Origin: Streptomyces sp. B3I8
GTDB lineage: Bacteria > Actinomycetota > Actinomycetes > Streptomycetales > Streptomycetaceae
DNA length: 64,000 nt
Assembly (NCBI RefSeq): GCF_030816915.1
Contig: NZ_JAUSYN010000002.1
Location: forward strand, 2,617,501-2,681,500
Direction: 5' to 3'
Numbering within the stretch: the first letter of the stretch is position 1; each line of letters starts with the position of its first letter. Below, piece after piece: positions 1-9,087 of this stretch. Below the pieces are notes generated by a model, which had not been told where the DNA came from, searched no databases, and saw only the letters and a program-made list of their open reading frames with translations. The position numbers were made by a program, and so were the translations under genes.

Positions 1-985
1 TGCAGGAGGACAGCGCGGCGGTGAGAACGACGAAGTTGACGATGCCGGCGCCGGCCGGGATGCCGATGACCGCGAACGCCTTCACGAAGGGGCTGACGCC
101 TTCCCCGAACTCGGTCCACTTCACCACGGAGAGGATGACGGCGAGGGCGCCGACGTAGAACAGGGCGATGCGCCAGGGCAGGGTGTTGATCGCCTTGGGG
201 AGCGTCTTCTCCGGGTTCTCCGACTCACCCGCGGTGACGCCGACCAGCTCGACGGCGAGGTAGGCGAACATCACGCCCTGCAGGGTCATCAGGGAGGAGC
301 CGATGCCCTTGGGGAAGAAGCCGTCGTACTCCCAGAGGTTGGAGACGGCGGCGGTGTCGCCGGCGGAGCTGAAGCCGAAGGTGAGCACGCCCACGCCGAT
401 CACGATCATGCCGATGAGCGCGGTGACCTTCACCATCGAGAACCAGAACTCGATCTCGCCGAACAGTTTGACCGAGATCAGGTTGGCCACGAACAGGACG
501 ACGAGGAAGACCAGGGCCGTCACCCACTGGGGGATCTGGGGCCACCAGTAGTTGACGTAGATGGCGGCGGCGGTCAGCTCGGCCATGCCGGTGACCACCC
601 ACATCAGCCAGTACGTCCAGCCGGTGAAGTAGCCGAAGAAGGGGCCCAGGAATTCGCGGGCGTAATCGGCGAAGGAGCCGGAGACGGGGCGGTAGAGGAG
701 GAGTTCGCCCAGGGCCCGCATGATGAAGAAGATGATCGCGCCGGCGAGCGCGTACATCAGGATGAGGCTGGGGCCGGCCTTCTCGATGTTGGCGCCGGCC
801 TTGAGGAAGAGACCGACGCCGATCGCTCCGCCGATGGCGATCATCTGGACCTGGCGGCTGCCGAGTCCGCGCTCGTAGCCCTCCTCGGGGGCGCCGCCGG
901 GTGCCGCCCCCGCTGCCGCCGCTGTCGTCGCGTCGCGACTGCGATCACCTTCGCCGTGGCTCTTGTCGACCTGCGCGGAAGTCAT
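1..985 (-). CDS. APC-family amino-acid permease (AnsP-like), C-terminus cut off
   Basis: This is an integral membrane transporter of the amino acid-polyamine-organocation superfamily, importing an amino acid with protons. About 328 residues are visible; the C-terminal third lies outside the window. After a polar, Ala-rich N-terminal tail of about 40 residues, TM1 carries QMIAIGGAIGVGLFL, followed by the family stretch GELLLYRPVSGSFADYARE and the later VELVGVTAGESENPEK segment. These match the asparagine/GABA/proline permease branch, closest from memory to mycobacterial AnsP; the substrate cannot be fixed from sequence. The ATG at 985 begins the polar tail and no better start is visible. The gene stands alone, with an inverted repeat about 160 bp upstream. 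Confidence 0.9.
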   Translation of the reverse strand, partial: MTSAQVDKSHGEGDRSRDATTAAAAGAAPGGAPEEGYERGLGSRQVQMIAIGGAIGVGLFLKAGANIEKAGPSLILMYALAGAIIFFIMRALGELLLYRPVSGSFADYAREFLGPFFGYFTGWTYWLMWVVTGMAELTAAAIYVNYWWPQIPQWVTALVFLVVLFVANLISVKLFGEIEFWFSMVKVTALIGMIVIGVGVLTFGFSSAGDTAAVSNLWEYDGFFPKGIGSSLMTLQGVMFAYLAVELVGVTAGESENPEKTLPKAINTLPWRIALFYVGALAVILSVVKWTEFGEGVSPFVKAFAVIGIPAGAGIVNFVVLTAALSSC

Positions 986-1316
986 GTGTGGTGCGCCCTT
1001 TCTCCATGTCGATCTCGGCCTGGCGTCGGCCGTGGTCGGTTCTCGATCCCCCCGGATGCGATGGAGCGGTGCCGTGCCGGCGGTCGGCCGGGCGGCTGCG
1101 CCCCCGGCGGGCGTGGGTGTGCCTGCCGGGCGGTCGTGAAGATCTATCACGGTTGCGATTGTGATCGAGCAGGGCGGATGTGGCGCGGCGCACAGGGAGA
1201 ACGGGCGTAAGGGAAGCGGAGCGGGCGAAACGGGCGCACGCGTTGACGTGATCGTTATCCGGATTTGAGGCGCCGCTGAGCGAACGGAGGGTGGCCGGCG
1301 GGGGCGGGGGGAACGC
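986..1316. other. Intergenic stretch between permease and DUF2017 gene
   Basis: About 330 bases with no convincing ORF. It contains the upstream region of the permease, including the ATCAC/GTGAT inverted repeat, and the 3' flank of the DUF2017 gene. I see no tRNA-like cloverleaf or strong terminator hairpin. Confidence 0.5.
1146..1165. promoter_or_regulatory. Inverted repeat ATCAC-N10-GTGAT upstream of the permease
   Basis: Perfect 5-nt arms separated by 10 nt lie about 160 bp upstream of the permease start. The spacing suits a dimeric helix-turn-helix repressor. No regulator is adjacent and no -10/-35 pair stands out, so this is only a candidate operator. Confidence 0.25.
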
Positions 1317-1919
1317 TTACGGGAGCAGCGTCGTGACCAGGGTTTCCTGGAGGCCGCCGAGCCACAGGTAGGCCATCACCATCGGCTTGCGGGGGTCCTC
1401 GTCGGAGAGGTGGTAGAGCAGGTCCGCGTCGTCCTCGTCCGTGATCTCCAGCCGCGCCCCGATCGCCAGCCGCAGATCGTTGAGCGCGCGCAGCCACTGC
1501 TGCGACTCGCCCGGCGTCAGCTCCAGCACCGCCCGTCCCTCGGCGACCGTCAACCGGTCGAGCGTCCGCACGACCACCAGCGCGTTGTCCCGCTTGCCCG
1601 CCCGCAGGTCGTTCTCGGTGAACCGGCGGAACTCCGACGAGTACGCCCGTCGCTCCTCCGCCGCGGCGGCCGAGGCCGGCTCGCCCTCCGGGTCGGAGTA
1701 GGCGTCCGGGAAGAGCCGCTTGAGCACGGGGTCGGACGGCGGCTCGCTCGGTCCCTCGGCGAACAGTTCGGCGAGCGGGTCCGCCGAGTCGTCCTCGGCC
1801 GGACCGGGCCCGATCAGTTCCAGGAGCTGGACCGCCAGCGACCGGATGATGGAGATCTCGACCTCGTCGAGCGCGACGGTCGCGCCGCCGCCGGGGAGCG
1901 GTTCGAAGTGTCCGGGCAT
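1317..1919 (-). CDS. DUF2017 domain protein
   Basis: A 200-residue actinobacterial protein of unknown function. It begins MPGHFEPLPGGG and continues with VEISIIRSLAVQLLELIGP, a typical DUF2017 opening. An acidic, low-complexity insert follows near residues 50-85, then a helical C-terminal half. DUF2017 genes are commonly found directly after clpS in actinobacteria, as here with a 77-bp gap on the same strand, so a link to ClpS-guided proteolysis is plausible but unproven. The frame stays open far upstream because of GC bias; the ATG at 1919 is chosen because only from there does the sequence look like the family. Confidence 0.85.
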   Translation of the reverse strand: MPGHFEPLPGGGATVALDEVEISIIRSLAVQLLELIGPGPAEDDSADPLAELFAEGPSEPPSDPVLKRLFPDAYSDPEGEPASAAAAEERRAYSSEFRRFTENDLRAGKRDNALVVVRTLDRLTVAEGRAVLELTPGESQQWLRALNDLRLAIGARLEITDEDDADLLYHLSDEDPRKPMVMAYLWLGGLQETLVTTLLP

Positions 1920-1996
1920 GGAGTCCGTCAGGGTCCGTTCACTGGAGCGTGTCGTCAGGGCGGGGAGGGGGAGACGCGGGAGAGTCAGGGAGCGCG

Positions 1997-2314
1997 CTAC
2001 TTGCGGTCCTGTTGCAGCGTGGCCCACAGACCGTAGCCGTGCATGGCCTGCACGTCGCGTTCCATCTCCTCGCGGGACCCGCTGGAGACCACCGCCCGGC
2101 CCTTGTGGTGGACGTCGAGCATGAGTTTGGTGGCCTTGTCCTTGGAGTAGCCGAAGTACGTCTGGAAGACGTACGTCACATAGCTCATGAGGTTGACCGG
2201 GTCGTTGTGGACGATCGTCACCCAGGGCAGGTCGGGCTCGGGTACGGCGAACGTCTCCTCCGCCGACTCGGTCTTTTCGATCTCTAGGGGTGCGGCAGCC
2301 GTCACACGCCCCAT
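1997..2314 (-). CDS. clpS: ATP-dependent Clp protease adaptor ClpS
   Basis: ClpS binds N-end-rule substrates and hands them to the ClpA/ClpC unfoldase in the cytoplasm. The sequence shows the family core: [16 protein letters not shown], the [19 protein letters not shown] helix segment and a C-terminal region with [19 protein letters not shown]. The DPVN loop and the HHKG segment are the usual substrate-pocket landmarks. Length is about 105 residues, normal for actinobacterial ClpS. ATGs exist at 2368, 2341 and 2314 and a GTG at 2305. The 2314 start is preferred because conservation begins near it and a GGTGG lies just upstream. It is transcribed with DUF2017 and is divergent from pncB. Confidence 0.93.
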   Translation of the reverse strand: MGRVTAAAPLEIEKTESAEETFAVPEPDLPWVTIVHNDPVNLMSYVTYVFQTYFGYSKDKATKLMLDVHHKGRAVVSSGSREEMERDVQAMHGYGLWATLQQDRK

Positions 2315-2413
2315 GCTGCCACCACAGGGGGTCACACGCATAAACGAGCCGGACAGGAGCCCGGCCACGACCCAAATCGTCAGACTGACGAGATGAGGGT
2401 ACGATCATCTGCC

Positions 2414-3742
2414 ATGAACACAGCGGACCTAGGGCTGCCGGTGGACGTCCCCTCGACGGCGCTCTTCACGGATCACTACGAGCTGACGATGCTGCAGGCC
2501 GCACTGGAGGCCGGCACCGCGGACCGGCGGTCGGTGTTCGAGGTCTTCACCCGGCGGCTGCCCGAAGGGCGCCGCTACGGCGTCGTGGCGGGCACCGGAC
2601 GCGTACTGGACGCGGTCGAGAACTTCCGCTTCGACGCGGACGTCCTGCGTTTCCTGCGCGAGCGCCGGATCGTGGACGAAAAGACCCTCGAATGGCTGGC
2701 CGGCTACCGCTTCTCCGGTGACATCTGGGGCTACCCCGAGGGCGAGGTGTACTTCCCCGGCTCGCCGATCATGCGGGTGGAGGGCTCCTTCGCCGAGTGC
2801 GTGCTCCTCGAGACCGTGATCCTCTCCATCCTCAACCACGACTCCGCGATCGCCGCCGCCGCCTCCCGGATGGCCTCGGCCGCCGGGGACCGCCCGCTGA
2901 TCGAGATGGGCGCCCGGCGCACCCACGAACTCGCCGCCGTGGCCGCCTCCCGCGCCGCGTACGTCGGCGGCTTCGCCACCACCTCCGACCTCGCGGCCGG
3001 CTTCCGTTACGACATCCCGACCGTCGGTACCTCCGCGCACGCCTTCACCCTGCTCCACGACAACGAGCGCGACGCCTTCCGCGCCCAGGTCGACTCCCTC
3101 GGCCGGGGCACCACGCTGCTCGTGGACACCTACGACGTCACCGAGGCCGTACGGCTGGCGGTCGAGGTGGCAGGGCCCGAGCTGGGCGCGGTGCGCATCG
3201 ACTCCGGCGACCTGCTCCTCGTCGCGCACCGGGTGCGGCAGCAGCTCGACGAGCTGGGCGCCCACGACACGCGGATCATCGTCACCTCGGACCTGGACGA
3301 GTACGCCATCGCCTCGTTGGCCGCCGCCCCCGTCGACGGGTACGGCGTCGGTACGCAGCTCGTGACCGGCTCCGGCCACCCGACGGCGTCGATGGTCTAC
3401 AAGCTGGTGGCGCGCGCCGAGTCGGACGACGCGAGGGCGCCGCTGGTGCCGGTGGCGAAGAAGTCCAGCGGCGGCAAGACTTCCATCGGCGGCCGCAAGT
3501 GGGCCGCCCGGCGCCTGGACGCGCACGGGGTGGCCGAGGCCGAGGTGATCGGCACCGGGCCGGTGCCGCCCGAGCTGGCCGACCGGCAGCTCCTGGTGGA
3601 GCTGGTCAGGGGCGGGCAGGTCGTCGGGCGCGAGCCGCTGGACGCCGTACGGGACCGGCACGCGGCCGCGCGGGCGGGGCTGCCGCTGTCGGCGACCCAG
3701 CTCTCGCGCGGGGACGCCGTCATCCCGACCGCATACGTGTGA
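2414..3742 (+). CDS. pncB: Nicotinate phosphoribosyltransferase
   Basis: Catalyses nicotinate + PRPP (+ ATP) to nicotinate mononucleotide, the committed step of the Preiss-Handler NAD salvage route, in the cytoplasm. Family landmarks include TDHYELTMLQAAL at the N-terminus, VFEVFTRRLPEGR, GARRTHELAAVAASRAAYVGG and the phosphoribosyl-binding segment with VRIDSGDLL and IIVTSDLDEY. The length of 442 residues is normal. The frame opens at 2393, but the ATG at 2414 (MNTADLGLP) is the more likely start. The nicotinamidase gene pncA follows 122 bp downstream on the same strand, so the two form a salvage pair. Confidence 0.96.
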   Translation: MNTADLGLPVDVPSTALFTDHYELTMLQAALEAGTADRRSVFEVFTRRLPEGRRYGVVAGTGRVLDAVENFRFDADVLRFLRERRIVDEKTLEWLAGYRFSGDIWGYPEGEVYFPGSPIMRVEGSFAECVLLETVILSILNHDSAIAAAASRMASAAGDRPLIEMGARRTHELAAVAASRAAYVGGFATTSDLAAGFRYDIPTVGTSAHAFTLLHDNERDAFRAQVDSLGRGTTLLVDTYDVTEAVRLAVEVAGPELGAVRIDSGDLLLVAHRVRQQLDELGAHDTRIIVTSDLDEYAIASLAAAPVDGYGVGTQLVTGSGHPTASMVYKLVARAESDDARAPLVPVAKKSSGGKTSIGGRKWAARRLDAHGVAEAEVIGTGPVPPELADRQLLVELVRGGQVVGREPLDAVRDRHAAARAGLPLSATQLSRGDAVIPTAYV

Positions 3743-3864
3743 CGAGGTGGCGGGGTGCGGCGGTGACGGGGTGACGCGGTGAGCGAGATGGCCGCGCCCC
3801 CTCCCCTCGCGACCCCGGAGTCTCTACCCTCGGAACATTCCCGTCGACCCGAAGGACACCGACC

Positions 3865-4452
3865 ATGCGCCGCGCGCTGATCGTCGTAGACGTGCAGAAC
3901 GACTTCTGTGAGGGCGGCAGCCTCGCGGTGGCCGGCGGCGCCGATGTGGCCGCCGCGATCACCGAGCTGATCGCCCAGGCCCCGGCCGGGTACCGGCACG
4001 TGGTGGCCACCCGTGACCACCACATCGCGCCGGGCGGCCACTTCGCCGACAACCCCGACTTCGTCCACTCCTGGCCCGCGCACTGCGTGGCGGGCACGGA
4101 GGGGGTGGGCTTCCACCCGAACTTCGCGCCCGCCGTCGCCTCGGGGGCGATCGACACGGTCTTCGACAAGGGCGCGTACGCGGCGGCGTACAGCGGGTTC
4201 GAAGGCGCCGACGAGAACGGCACGGGGCTCGCCGAGTGGTTGCGCGAGCGGGAGGTCGACGAGGTGGACGTGGTGGGGATCGCCACGGATCACTGTGTGC
4301 GGGCGACGGCGCTGGACGCGGTGCGGGAGGGGTTCCGGACGCAGGTGCTGCTGGACCTGACGGCGGGGGTCGCCGCCGAGACGACGGAGCGCGCGCTGGA
4401 CGAGCTCCGCGCGGCGGGCGTCACGCTGACAGGCAAGCCGGTGGTGGCCTGA
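3865..4452 (+). CDS. pncA: Nicotinamidase
   Basis: An isochorismatase-fold amidase that hydrolyses nicotinamide to nicotinate and ammonia, feeding the upstream pncB product. The catalytic Asp lies in ALIVVDVQNDFCEGG near the start; the metal-ligand region is recognisable in ATRDHHIAPGGHF; and the nucleophilic Cys sits in IATDHCVRATALDA. The length of 195 residues is usual. The ATG at 3865 is preceded by a GAAGGAC Shine-Dalgarno-like sequence. The gene is convergent with the small hypothetical gene that follows, with a GC-rich repeat between them. Confidence 0.95.
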   Translation: MRRALIVVDVQNDFCEGGSLAVAGGADVAAAITELIAQAPAGYRHVVATRDHHIAPGGHFADNPDFVHSWPAHCVAGTEGVGFHPNFAPAVASGAIDTVFDKGAYAAAYSGFEGADENGTGLAEWLREREVDEVDVVGIATDHCVRATALDAVREGFRTQVLLDLTAGVAAETTERALDELRAAGVTLTGKPVVA

Positions 4453-4456
4453 CGGG

Positions 4457-4525
4457 TTTTTCTTCGCCCCCGCCGCCCCTACCCATTCCCGTCCCCGGGG
4501 GGCGAGAAAACCCTCGGGGAACCCC
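4457..4525. repeat. Dispersed GC-rich intergenic repeat, copy 1
   Basis: The gap between the convergent pncA and hypothetical genes starts TTTTTCTTCGCCCCCGCCGC and contains a G-rich block next to a C-rich block able to fold into a hairpin. Closely related sequence recurs near 15.45, 31.85 and 41.78 kb, always at a gene's 3' end. It probably acts as a terminator or mRNA-end structure. Confidence 0.6.
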
Positions 4526-4526
4526 C

Positions 4527-4883
4527 TTACACCCGCACCGCGGGCTGCCGCAGCAGCGCCCGGATGGGGTGCCAGAGTTCGGGAGACGGCAGGCCGACCC
4601 CCGGCGTCGTACGCCACACCAACCCATCCGGATGATGCAGCACCGCCGTGATCTCGTCCGGCGTCGGCGGCGCCGAATTCCCCCGCAGATACACCGCCCG
4701 CATCCCCAGATTCCGCAACCGCGTCAACGCCCGCGCCCGGTTCACCGCATGCACCAGCACCCGCACCCCACCGGGCACACCGGGCACGGGGGCACCCGGC
4801 ACGGCACCCACCGAAGCCCCCGGCAGGTTCAGGGCCACGACCACATGGCCGTTCGGCAGCTTGCAGAAACCTCCTGCGGCCAT
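4527..4883 (-). CDS. Small conserved-type hypothetical protein
   Basis: A 118-residue protein with no family I recognise. It opens MAAGGFCKLPNGHVVVALNL, then has a Pro/Gly/Val-rich linker and a basic helix-like stretch (HAVNRARALTRLRNLGMRAVYLRG), followed by an ITAVLHHPDGLVWR segment. No signal peptide or membrane segment is evident. The start at 4883 has GGAGG upstream at about 9 nt spacing. Coding potential looks real from the balanced composition and clear Shine-Dalgarno. The gene is convergent with pncA and codirectional with the protease gene. Confidence 0.6.
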   Translation of the reverse strand: MAAGGFCKLPNGHVVVALNLPGASVGAVPGAPVPGVPGGVRVLVHAVNRARALTRLRNLGMRAVYLRGNSAPPTPDEITAVLHHPDGLVWRTTPGVGLPSPELWHPIRALLRQPAVRV

Positions 4884-5005
4884 GCGGTCGCACCTCCACG
4901 GAACCCGGCGTCAATAAGCGGCTCACAGCAGGCACCTAAACACGATCGGCCGCGACCCGCCAAGGGGTCACGGCCGATCATACTCTGACCTGCACTAACG
5001 CTCGT

Positions 5006-7363
5006 TTACTTGGAGGAGCGGCCCACCTCGACCGTGATCGTCGAGCCGTCGTGCGGGGCCCGGACGATCCGGATCGTCGTGTGGGTGTCAGTGATCTTGA
5101 CGCCGCCGGTCGGGTTGGCGGTGTCGTAGTACGTGCTCGCCCCGTCGTCGAACACCCGCACGCCCTTCTGGGAGGCGATCTTCGTCGCCTTGTCCGCGGA
5201 GTGCAGCGTGATCGCGTCGGTGCGCTCGGTGGTGAAGGTGGAGTCGTACGCCTGGACGCGGTTGCGCATCAGGGTGCCGTCGTTCCACTTCAGCGCCTTC
5301 GGGTGGGCGTCGACCGGGAGGATGAGGCCGGTGCCCGGGTGCTGGGTGGTGTTGTTGTCGGGCTGGGAGGTGTCCCACTTCCAGATCAACAGGCCGTTCT
5401 GGTACGGGTAGTGCTCCACCCAGTCCGGACGGGTGCGCGAGAAGCCGAAGTTGTACGGGCCGGTCTTCAGCGTGGTGTCGTACGACACGTACTGGCGGTT
5501 CTCGGCGACGTAGTACTGCGCGTAGTCCTTGGTGAAGTCCGCGCCGATGCGGGAGAAGCCGTCGGCGGTCCAGGCGGCGTCCGCGGACTCGGCGTTGTCG
5601 GAGAAGAGGGTCGCACCGTCGGCCGTGACCGTGATCTCGTCGGCCGCGAAGCCCTTCAGGGCCGCGCCGCCGTCGGTCTGGTAGCGGAAGCGGAGCTGGA
5701 TCTTCTGGCCGGCGTAGGCGTCCAGCGGGAAGGTCAGCTTCTGGTAGGCGTCGACGGAGCCGGTGAGGGCCGGCTTGTCGCTGGCGTCACGCGGGATGGC
5801 GGCGCCGTCGGCCAGGGTGCCGTCGATGGGCGTCCACTTGGAGCCGTCGGTGGAGACCTCGGTGTACAGGTAGTCGTAGCCGCTCTCGATGTCCCACCAG
5901 CCGTCGAGGGTGAGGGACGCGGCGGACTTGCCGGTGAGGTCGACGCTGCGGGTCAGCGAGTTGTGCAGGTCGTTGCCCTGGCCGCTCCACCACTGGGTCG
6001 AGCCCTGCGCGGGCGGGACCACCTCGGTCTTGACCGCCCGGTCGGGCAGCGTGACCACGAGTGCCTGCTTGTTCTTGGTGTTGTACTCGGCCAGGCCCAG
6101 GGTGTGCCGGGACTTGGTGGCCGCCTTGGCGGTCGCGTAGTCCAGCCAGCCGAGCTGCAGCTTGTCCCAGGCGTTCATGTCGCCGGGCAGGTCGCCGATG
6201 GCCTGCTTGCCGGTGCCGAGCCAGGAACCGGAGGACATCAGGGTCCAGAAGCCGGTGGAGTTCTCATCGGTGCTGCCGCTGGTGTCGTACTCGTCCGGCA
6301 GGCCGAGGTCGTGGCCGTACTCGTGGGCGAAGACGCCGAGTCCGCCGTTCTCCGGCTGGATGGTGTAGTCGCCGACCCAGATGCCGGTGTCGCCGATCTG
6401 GGTGCCGCCGAGCTGGTTGCCGGCCGGACCGGTGGCGCCGGCGTCGGTGCCGAAGGCGTACCAGCGGTGGGCCCAGATGGCGTCCTTGCCCTGCGCGCCG
6501 CCGCCCGCGGACTCGTCCTCACCGGCGTGCACGAGCTGGAAGTGGTCGATGTAGCCGTCGGGCTCGTTGAAGTCGCCGTCGCCGTCGTAGTCGTAACGGT
6601 CCCACTGGTCGTACTGGGCCAGGTCCGTCTTGATCGCGGCGGCGCTGCGGCCCTGGGCCTCCTGGTCGGCGACCCAGGCGTTGACGCCGTCCTGGACCGC
6701 GTTCCAGGCGCACTGGTCGCAGGAGTTGGAGCCGTAGCGGGCCTCGTTGTAGGGGACCTTGACCCAGTCGGTGACCTCGCCGTCGACCGAGTAGCGGCCC
6801 GAGGACTGCTTCTCGTAGTACTTCTTCAGCGACTCGGTGTTCTTGCCGGTGCCGAAGTAGAGGTCCTGGAAGTGCGCCTGGTTGTAGTCGGCCTGCCAGG
6901 CGGTGCTGTTGTCCGTGCGGCGGTCCGGCGCGGCGATCTGGTTGTGCAGCGGGCCGGCGGTGCCGCCGTAGCGGCTGTCGACCTTGTCGCCGAACTCGAC
7001 CAGGATGGTGAAGATCTTGTCGGTCTTCTCCCGGCCCAGTTCGACGTACTTGCTGTCGCCCTTGCGGCCGTGGAGCTGCACGACCTGCGAGCCGTTGCGG
7101 TCCTTGACCGTGGCGTCGCCGGATATGACCTGGTCGAGCGCCTCGGCGCGCTGGGCCTTCTGGGTCTTGCTCAGCGGTCCGTCGAGGTCGTGCGCACGGG
7201 CGTCGACCGGCTGCGGGTCGTGCCGGTCGACGGTGGTGCCCGGTGACGCGGCCGGTGCCTTGTCGGCGGCCTGGGCGACGGCGAACGTGGAGTACGTCGC
7301 CGTCGCGGTCGCGAGCGCGACAAGTGTCGTCGCCGCTCGATACGTCCAGGGTCTGCGTGTCAC
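5006..7363 (-). CDS. Secreted M6-family zinc metalloprotease (immune inhibitor A-like)
   Basis: A 785-residue secreted protease. The N-terminus MTRRPWTYRAATTLVALATA followed by a stretch ending AVAQA is a signal peptide, then a propeptide region. The zinc site HEYGHDLGLPDEY is at about residues 344-356, with HExxH ligands and the downstream Glu typical of peptidase M6. Before it is a calcium-like DYDGDGDFNEPDGY stretch. The C-terminal half has a DNAESADAAW segment like the beta-sandwich domain of immune inhibitor A proteins. The start is GTG at 7363, with GGGAGG 7 nt upstream. Likely role: extracellular protein degradation. It is monocistronic. Confidence 0.93.
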   Translation of the reverse strand: MTRRPWTYRAATTLVALATATATYSTFAVAQAADKAPAASPGTTVDRHDPQPVDARAHDLDGPLSKTQKAQRAEALDQVISGDATVKDRNGSQVVQLHGRKGDSKYVELGREKTDKIFTILVEFGDKVDSRYGGTAGPLHNQIAAPDRRTDNSTAWQADYNQAHFQDLYFGTGKNTESLKKYYEKQSSGRYSVDGEVTDWVKVPYNEARYGSNSCDQCAWNAVQDGVNAWVADQEAQGRSAAAIKTDLAQYDQWDRYDYDGDGDFNEPDGYIDHFQLVHAGEDESAGGGAQGKDAIWAHRWYAFGTDAGATGPAGNQLGGTQIGDTGIWVGDYTIQPENGGLGVFAHEYGHDLGLPDEYDTSGSTDENSTGFWTLMSSGSWLGTGKQAIGDLPGDMNAWDKLQLGWLDYATAKAATKSRHTLGLAEYNTKNKQALVVTLPDRAVKTEVVPPAQGSTQWWSGQGNDLHNSLTRSVDLTGKSAASLTLDGWWDIESGYDYLYTEVSTDGSKWTPIDGTLADGAAIPRDASDKPALTGSVDAYQKLTFPLDAYAGQKIQLRFRYQTDGGAALKGFAADEITVTADGATLFSDNAESADAAWTADGFSRIGADFTKDYAQYYVAENRQYVSYDTTLKTGPYNFGFSRTRPDWVEHYPYQNGLLIWKWDTSQPDNNTTQHPGTGLILPVDAHPKALKWNDGTLMRNRVQAYDSTFTTERTDAITLHSADKATKIASQKGVRVFDDGASTYYDTANPTGGVKITDTHTTIRIVRAPHDGSTITVEVGRSSK

Positions 7364-7916
7364 TTGATGTCCTCCCCTGACGCGTCCGGCGCGCGGAAGG
7401 GGGGCCTTGGGGGACGGGGGTTCCCGTCGAGAGCCCGCGCGCGGTATACGCGTGTAGTCAAGTGACGAACATTTGACCGGACGTTGGCCGAAAAAGACAG
7501 ACCTTGACTTGCACAGGTCAATTGCATTATGCGGAGGTTGCTTCCGTTATACGGACGGGTGGTCCGTAGGTGTCCGCCGGATGATCGCTCGCTGTCGACG
7601 GGCGCGTGGCATCGGCGTGTTGGCATAGTCCATGACTCCGTGCGCCCCCTGTGCACCGGCCCCTGGGGTAAGGCGACGCTTACCGCACGTTCCACCGGGG
7701 CATGCCAGCGGAAGAGAGTCGATGGGCGGAACTCGATGGGCGAAGCGCCTTGCTCGTGACCGATCGTCAGGACCGACACCGTTGTCGCCCTGCGATTCCC
7801 AGCGTGACCGGCGGTGCGTCCTCGTCCGTTCCGCCGCCTCACCACCACAACCGTTGTCCGCCATCTCCCCCAGCGCGAGAGGCACCGGGGGGAGAACCCC
7901 ACCCCGAGGACTGACC
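7364..7916. other. Long intergenic region with a promoter-like inverted repeat
   Basis: About 550 bases between the divergent protease gene and a small membrane protein gene. Near 7504-7521 the plus strand reads TTGACttgcacagGTCAA, both an inverted repeat (TTGAC-N8-GTCAA) and a -35-like hexamer, with AT-richer sequence just downstream. It could drive the plus-strand gene with a long leader, or act as an operator for the protease. Short ORFs in the gap lack convincing start signals or family resemblance and are not called. Confidence 0.4.
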
Positions 7917-8192
7917 ATGCCTCGTCCGACCGCAGCACAACTCGTCTACGGATCCTGCACGGTGCTCTTCTCCACGCTCGCCATGTTGCTGCTGTCGCAG
8001 GCGAGTTCCGTGCTCGGGATCGCCGTGATCGCGGCCGCGGCGCTGGTCCTCGGGCTGCTGGTGGCAGTGACGGTGCCGGCACCGGCGCCGTCGGCCAGGA
8101 GGGCCGGCCGATCCCCGGAGGCGGAGGCCGTGCGTTCGGCCGCCGGCGCGCGTACGGGGGCCGGGGCGGTACGGGAGCACGCCGAGCCGTGA
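7917..8192 (+). CDS. Small two-helix membrane protein
   Basis: A 91-residue protein starting MPRPTAAQLVYGSCTVLFST. Two hydrophobic segments, at roughly residues 8-27 and 31-52, are followed by a charged Ala/Arg-rich cytoplasmic tail. I do not recognise a named family; similar short two-helix proteins are common in Streptomyces. The frame is open upstream, but the ATG at 7917 has a CCGAGGA Shine-Dalgarno-like sequence and fits the start of the hydrophobic region. It converges on the RDD gene. Confidence 0.6.
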   Translation: MPRPTAAQLVYGSCTVLFSTLAMLLLSQASSVLGIAVIAAAALVLGLLVAVTVPAPAPSARRAGRSPEAEAVRSAAGARTGAGAVREHAEP

Positions 8193-8293
8193 GGCGGGGT
8201 GGCACCGGGCCGTCGCCCGACCGGCGTCTCCCGATCCGTATCACTGACCGGCACCACTGACCGGCATCACTGACCACCACCGCCGTACCCGCA

Positions 8294-9001
8294 TCACCTG
8301 GTGCTGACCACCACCGTCTTCGCCGCCTTGTCGTGCAGTCCCTGCTTGTAGGGACGGTCGAAGAAGCTGTAGCCACCGGAGATCGCCGTCCACACGCACG
8401 CGCAGCAGAACGCGAACGGCAGCCACAGCACCGCCGCCCGGACGAGGTTGGCGGACACCGACGGCGTGGCGCCGGTGCCGAGGTCGGCGACCCGGAGGTG
8501 GAGCCACCGCTTGCCGAGGGTCTGGCCGGTGCGGCTGATCATGACGGTGTCGTACGCCATGTAGAGCACGGCGGCGATGACGGACTGCCCGACGGACCTG
8601 CCGTAGTCGACGGTGCCGCCGCCCATGTCGTAGTCGTACTCGGTGGTGTGGAACGCATAGGAGAGCAGCCAGACCACGACGCCGACGAGGACGAGGTCGA
8701 TGACGCGGGCGAGGACGCGTCTGCCGCTGTCGGCGAGGGGCGGCATCCCGGCGAGCGGGTCGGGGGCGGGCCCGTAGGGACCACCCCCGTACGCCCCGTA
8801 CGGCGAACCGGGGTGACCCGGGGGCCCTTGCCCGGGCGCGTCGTACGGGCTGCCGCCGGGGTGGTCGTACGGGCTGCCGCCGGATGGGGGCGGTGTGCCG
8901 CCGGGGTGGTCGTAGGGGCTGCCGCCGGACGGGGGCGGATTGCCGTACGGGCGTTTTCGGAGCGGGTCGTCGTCGGGGGGCGGCGGCGGTTCGGTGCTCA
9001 T
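8294..9001 (-). CDS. RDD-family membrane protein with Gly/Pro-rich N-terminal repeats
   Basis: A 235-residue membrane protein. The first 85 or so residues are a disordered, cytoplasmic-looking tail with repeated GGSPYDHPGG-type units. The RDD domain follows, with the defining Arg-Asp pair in SGRRVLARVIDLVLVG, then hydrophobic segments, the RTGQTLGKRWLHLRV loop and a final KQGLHDKAAKTVVV motif seen in many RDD proteins. Function of the family is poorly known (ion transport or envelope stress has been suggested). The ATG at 9001 is used rather than the upstream 9037 start because MSTEPPPPPDD is a typical opening. Confidence 0.88.
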   Translation of the reverse strand: MSTEPPPPPDDDPLRKRPYGNPPPSGGSPYDHPGGTPPPSGGSPYDHPGGSPYDAPGQGPPGHPGSPYGAYGGGPYGPAPDPLAGMPPLADSGRRVLARVIDLVLVGVVVWLLSYAFHTTEYDYDMGGGTVDYGRSVGQSVIAAVLYMAYDTVMISRTGQTLGKRWLHLRVADLGTGATPSVSANLVRAAVLWLPFAFCCACVWTAISGGYSFFDRPYKQGLHDKAAKTVVVSTR

Positions 9002-9087
9002 GGGGACGAGTCGACCGCGCGGGGCGGGGGCACGCATCCGGCGGGGGCCCGTCCGGGGGACGGGGCGGGAACGTCCTCGTCAGGGCC

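Noticed and set aside
7529..7759. Short plus-strand ORF downstream of the TTGAC/GTCAA repeat
   Set aside because: Arg/Cys-rich unusual composition and no convincing family or start signal.
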